Below, in pieces: positions 60,591 through 64,000 of a DNA stretch of 64,000 nt (the first letter of the stretch is position 1; every line of letters starts with the position of its first letter). The stretch is from Corynebacterium sp. ACRPH. Its GTDB lineage: Bacteria; Actinomycetota; Actinomycetes; Mycobacteriales; Mycobacteriaceae. The notes under the pieces were generated by a model. It saw nothing but the letters and a program-made list of their open reading frames with translations, ran no database searches and was not told the DNA's origin. Made by a program: the position numbers and the translations under genes. Location: positions 1-64,000 of the forward strand of contig NZ_JAKRND010000006.1 in NCBI RefSeq assembly GCF_022347285.1. Direction: 5' to 3'.

Positions 60591-61172
60591 ATGACCATCA
60601 TGCCTATCGTCATCTGTGGCGACCCTGTACTGCACAACCCCACCACCAAGGTGGACCCCAGCGAGATCGCTGACCTCGCCCCGCTGATCGCGGATATGTA
60701 CGAAACGCTCTCCGCTGCCAACGGCGTGGGCCTGGCCGCCAACCAGGTGGGCGTAAACAAGCGATTCTTCGTCTACGACTGCCCCGATACCGAGCGTGGC
60801 GAGATGCGCCGCGGCTGCGTGATCAACCCCGTCCTGGAGACCAGTGAAATCCCAGAGACCATGCCGGACGAGGAGGAAGACGAGGAAGGCTGCCTGTCCG
60901 TCCCCGGCTACTCCTTCCCCACCGGCCGCGCAGACTGGGCGCGGGTAACCGGCCTGGACGAAAACGGTGAAGAGGTCACCGTCGAGGGCACCGGCTTCTT
61001 CGCCCGCTGCCTGCAGCACGAGGTCGGCCACCTGGATGGCTTCCTGTACACCGACACCCTGATCGGCCGATGGAAGCGCAAGTCCAAGAAGGCCATCAAG
61101 GCCGAGGGCTGGGACCACGCAGGCAACACCTGGACCCCGGGCGTAGACGAGGACCCGTTCGGGCATGAATAA
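60591..61172 (+). CDS. def: Peptide deformylase
   Basis: Removes the formyl group from nascent proteins. The 193-residue metalloenzyme has the three motifs GVGLAANQ (45-52), EGCLS (99-103) and HEVGH (143-147) that bind the metal. An acidic insertion MPDEEEDEE precedes motif 2. TAGACT lies 7 nt before the ATG, implying a leaderless message. Its end overlaps the GNAT gene by eight bases. Confidence 0.96.
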   Translation: MTIMPIVICGDPVLHNPTTKVDPSEIADLAPLIADMYETLSAANGVGLAANQVGVNKRFFVYDCPDTERGEMRRGCVINPVLETSEIPETMPDEEEDEEGCLSVPGYSFPTGRADWARVTGLDENGEEVTVEGTGFFARCLQHEVGHLDGFLYTDTLIGRWKRKSKKAIKAEGWDHAGNTWTPGVDEDPFGHE

Positions 61173-62253
61173 AGACACGACGTTCTCCGCCGCCCACGCA
61201 GGTGCGCGGCGCGTGGAGGGCTTCGGGTTCCCCATCAGCCGCCGCACCGACCCCGTGAGCATCCGCCCGGGAACGCGGGTGGTCGTGCGCTACCGCGTGT
61301 CGGGCGATGCTGCTTCCGGCCTCGGGGCGGGCAGCACCGTCACCGACGCGATCGGCGTGCTGCGCAGCATAAGTCCATTGCAGGTGGACGACCTGGTGAT
61401 CGCCGACGAGGACGTTGTGGTGCTGAAGACCCTCAGTGCCAAGCCGGTGCGCAATAGCGACATCCGCGCCCTCGAGGCCGCCAAGGCCGCGGCCTTCCCC
61501 GGCATCGAAAACCAGATGATCGGCGGGTGGCTGGCGCGCGCGGGCGATGGAATCACCGAGCGCAGTAACTCCGCGGTGCCCATCGGCCCGAGCGCCGGAC
61601 TGCAGGAGGTTCCGCTGGCGCAACTGGAGGAGTTCTACCGCTCCCACAACCTGCCCTGCCAGCTGATGATCCCCGACCGGATCGGCCGACCCGCCGAACA
61701 CCTACCGGGCGAACGCGGCCCGGAGATCCTGGTGATGAGCAAGGAGCTCGGCGACTCGGCACAGCTCTCGGGGCAAGACTCGCCGCAGGCTTCGGCTCCG
61801 ACTTTGGACGCGCCTCTGGACGACACGCTGGATCCGTCCCTGGCCGACACGCAGATCGAGCTGGCCGTCGACGAAACTCCGGATGCCGACTGGTTCTCCA
61901 TGTACAAGTTCCGCGGCCAGCCCCTGCCGAAGAAGGCGCTGGATCTGCTGTGCCACCGCATCGGCGGCCAGCTGGGCTTCGCCCGCCTCACCGTCGACGG
62001 CCAACTCGCGGCCATCACCCGCGCCACCATCACCGACGGCTGGCTGGGATACTCCGCTGTGGCGGTGGCACCGGACTTTCGCCGCCGCGGCCTGGGCACC
62101 CTCCTGTGCCAGCACCTGCTCAGCTGGGGCGCGGACAACGGTGCCGAGCGCGCCTACCTGGACGTTATCGATTCCAACACCGCCGGCAAGGCGCTGTACC
62201 ACAAGCTGGGATTCAGCGAACACCACCGCAGCCGCAGTCTGCGCACGCGCTAG
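61165..62253 (+). CDS. GNAT-family N-acetyltransferase (Rv0428c-like)
   Basis: A 362-residue protein. The last 120 residues form a GNAT domain with the acetyl-CoA motif [20 protein letters not shown] and the end [21 protein letters not shown]. The first 200 residues include a small beta-barrel-like region ([12 protein letters not shown]) and an alpha-helical part seen in the actinobacterial relatives of Rv0428c. Translation is coupled to def by an eight-base overlap. The substrate is unknown. Confidence 0.85.
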   Translation: MNKDTTFSAAHAGARRVEGFGFPISRRTDPVSIRPGTRVVVRYRVSGDAASGLGAGSTVTDAIGVLRSISPLQVDDLVIADEDVVVLKTLSAKPVRNSDIRALEAAKAAAFPGIENQMIGGWLARAGDGITERSNSAVPIGPSAGLQEVPLAQLEEFYRSHNLPCQLMIPDRIGRPAEHLPGERGPEILVMSKELGDSAQLSGQDSPQASAPTLDAPLDDTLDPSLADTQIELAVDETPDADWFSMYKFRGQPLPKKALDLLCHRIGGQLGFARLTVDGQLAAITRATITDGWLGYSAVAVAPDFRRRGLGTLLCQHLLSWGADNGAERAYLDVIDSNTAGKALYHKLGFSEHHRSRSLRTR

Positions 62254-62264
62254 AATGCTTAACC

Positions 62265-63065
62265 ATGCGCATCGCCACCTGGAACATCAACTCCGTACGC
62301 ACCCGCGAGGAGCGGGTGCGCGAGTTTCTGCAGCGCAGCGACGTGGACGTGCTGTGCCTGCAGGAGACCAAGTGCACGGACAAGCAGTTCCCCGACTTCA
62401 CTGACACGGGCTACGAGCAGGCCCACTTCGGGCTGCACAGCTTCAACGGCGTGGCCATCCTGTCGCGCGTGGGCCTTGCGGACGTGCAAACCGACTTCGG
62501 CCAGCCTGGCTTCAACAAGGACCTGGATGCCGAACAGGCCTTGGAGGCGCGCGCAATAGGCGCAACCTGCGGCGGCGTGGAGGTATGGAGCCTGTACGTT
62601 CCGAACGGTCGCGAGATCGCGGACCCGCACTACTCCTACAAGCTGCGGTGGCTCGACGCCCTCGCGGCGTATGCGGCGGGTTCGGGCGTGGGGGCGTCCC
62701 AAAGAAAGAGCAGCGAGAAGCTGTGCCTGGTCGGCGACTACAACATCGCCCCGCGCGACGAGGACGTGTGGGATCGCAGCTTCTTCAACGGCCACACGCA
62801 CGTGACTCCCAACGAACGCGCCCGGCTGCGCGCCCTGGAGGACGCGGGGATGACCGCCGCGACGGACCTGATCGCCGACGAATACACCTACTGGGACTAC
62901 CAGGCCATACGCTTCCAGAAGGGCGAAGGCATGCGCATCGACCTGCAGTATGTCCGCGGAATCACACCCACCGCCGCGCGTGTGGACCGCGATGAGCGCA
63001 AGGGCAAGGGCGCCTCCGACCACGCGCCGGTGATCGTGGACTACACCATCGACGGTGAGGCCTAA
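62265..63065 (+). CDS. xth: Exodeoxyribonuclease III
   Basis: AP endonuclease and 3' exonuclease of base-excision repair. The 266-residue protein has MRIATWNINSVR, the catalytic Glu in LQETKC, LYVPNGREI, GDYNIAP and the catalytic SDHAPV. The ATG is 8 nt after TAGAAT, whose TAG is also the stop codon of the preceding GNAT gene. The same gene order occurs in M. tuberculosis (Rv0427c). Confidence 0.95.
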   Translation: MRIATWNINSVRTREERVREFLQRSDVDVLCLQETKCTDKQFPDFTDTGYEQAHFGLHSFNGVAILSRVGLADVQTDFGQPGFNKDLDAEQALEARAIGATCGGVEVWSLYVPNGREIADPHYSYKLRWLDALAAYAAGSGVGASQRKSSEKLCLVGDYNIAPRDEDVWDRSFFNGHTHVTPNERARLRALEDAGMTAATDLIADEYTYWDYQAIRFQKGEGMRIDLQYVRGITPTAARVDRDERKGKGASDHAPVIVDYTIDGEA

Positions 63066-63068
63066 AAC

Positions 63069-64000
63069 ATGCCCTTCCCCGACCTCCTCGGCCTGTTTAG
63101 CGAGTTCACGGACGATCTGCAGTGGTGGCAGGTCACGCTGGTCGTTCTGGACTACGCGCTGAAGATCTTTGCGCTGGGCTGGGTTCCTAAGGAACGACGC
63201 CCAACGTCCGCCATGGCCTGGCTACTCGCCATCTTCCTGATCCCCTTCATTGGCATCTTCCTATTCCTGCTGATGGGATCGCCAGCGATCAACCGGCGGC
63301 GCCACCGCATCCAGAACCAGGCGAACGAACTGATCCGCACGATGAGCGCCGACGAGCCTGACGTTCCCGAGGGCAGCGAGCTCAGCGACGAGCTACGTTC
63401 GCTGGTGCGACTCAACCGGGAGCTCACCGCACTGCCCGCCGTGAACGGCACCATGCAGGCCCTGCATTCGGACTACGAGGAATCGATCGCCGCGATGACC
63501 CGCGCGATCGACTCGGCCAAAGATTACGTGAACGTCGAAATTTACATCATGGCCTGGGACGATACGACCGAGCCCTTCTTCGAAGCACTCGGCCGGGCCG
63601 CGCAACGCGGAGTGACCGTGCGCGTGCTGTGGGACCACATCGGCGCGCACAAGTACAAGGGCAACAAGAAGCTGGGTAAGAGGCTGCAGGCCATGGGCGT
63701 GGACTGGCAGGTCATGCTGCCCCTGCAGCCGTTCAAGTGGCGCTTCCGCCGCCCCGATCTGCGCAACCACCGCAAGCTGGTGGTCGTGGACGGCCGGGTG
63801 GCCTTCATGGGCTCGCAGAACATGATCGAGGCCCCCTACCAGAAGCCGAAGAACCACAAGATCGGCCGCGAATGGGTGGACGTAATGGCGGAGCTCACCG
63901 GCCCGATCGTCAGCACCATCAACTCGGTGTTCGCCGTGGACTGGTTCACCGAAACCAACGAGGAACTGGACCTCATCAACCCCACCGATGCCAAGCAGTG
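63069..64000 (+). CDS. cls: Cardiolipin synthase, 3' end outside window
   Basis: Makes cardiolipin from phosphatidylglycerol or CDP-diacylglycerol. The open frame from the ATG at 63069 runs to the window edge (about 310 residues). It has two N-terminal membrane segments (about residues 20-40 and 50-70), then a PLD-type nuclease fold with the first HKD motif HRKLVVVDG followed by FMGSQN. The second HKD motif must lie beyond the window. Four bp separate it from xth. Confidence 0.9.
   Translation, partial: MPFPDLLGLFSEFTDDLQWWQVTLVVLDYALKIFALGWVPKERRPTSAMAWLLAIFLIPFIGIFLFLLMGSPAINRRRHRIQNQANELIRTMSADEPDVPEGSELSDELRSLVRLNRELTALPAVNGTMQALHSDYEESIAAMTRAIDSAKDYVNVEIYIMAWDDTTEPFFEALGRAAQRGVTVRVLWDHIGAHKYKGNKKLGKRLQAMGVDWQVMLPLQPFKWRFRRPDLRNHRKLVVVDGRVAFMGSQNMIEAPYQKPKNHKIGREWVDVMAELTGPIVSTINSVFAVDWFTETNEELDLINPTDAKQ

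Overview
The window is chromosomal DNA of a Corynebacterium, most likely of the lipid-requiring C. jeikeium / C. urealyticum group. Reasons: the block cysS, ispF, ispD, carD, radA, mutY, clpC, lysS, pan genes, fol operon, ftsH, hpt, tilS, dacB, ppa follows the actinobacterial order known from Mycobacterium tuberculosis (the Rv3580c-Rv3628 region); the def, DUF3263, LytR_C, YbdK block matches the Rv0427c-Rv0433 region; and a 43-codon gene between groEL2 and ppk2 sits exactly where the tiny cell-wall porin CjPorA is encoded in C. jeikeium. Coding density is high and the DNA is GC-rich. I see no rRNA, tRNA, intact transposase, prophage or CRISPR array.

Layout. 1-7.1 kb: cysS, a divergent FAH-family hydrolase, a three-gene ABC-exporter island with its own promoter, then ispF-ispD-carD, all leftward except the hydrolase. 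7.4-18 kb: lipoprotein, radA, a membrane-anchored protein, carbonic anhydrase, mutY, brnQ, secreted lipase, clpC. 18-24 kb: acyl-CoA ligase behind a degenerate 14-bp repeat array, a 128-bp MITE-like element, thiD, and a tandem acyl-CoA dehydrogenase pair. 24-35 kb: lysS, lipoprotein, panD, a galactose-use cassette (galK, galT, a small membrane protein, an SGLT-like symporter, a GalM-like epimerase) wedged between panD and panC, then panC and a DUF2520 protein that may supply ketopantoate reductase. 35-45 kb: two membrane proteins and the folate operon folK-folB-folP-folE-ftsH with hpt, tilS and dacB, ending at divergent ppa. 45-54 kb: CtpE-like P-type ATPase, rhodanese, MarR regulator, a 1299-residue Pls/PosA-type NRPS, ppk2 and the porin gene. 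54-64 kb: groEL2 under CIRCE control, an M20 peptidase, a stand-alone LeuA regulatory-domain protein behind a switch-like leader, YbdK-type ligase, LytR_C protein, DUF3263 protein, def, GNAT acetyltransferase, exonuclease III and a truncated cardiolipin synthase.

The strongest candidate for something little described is the MarR-Pls operon: an adenylation domain, a carrier domain, six membrane segments and three soluble domains, the architecture of epsilon-poly-L-lysine synthetase, with a substrate-pocket code I read as lysine-like. Other notable points are the unannotated 43-residue porin gene, the galactose cassette splitting the pantothenate genes, the LeuA-domain leader, the perfect 24-bp inverted-repeat element, and a run of about a dozen genes whose -10 box lies 6-8 nt before the start codon, implying leaderless mRNAs.
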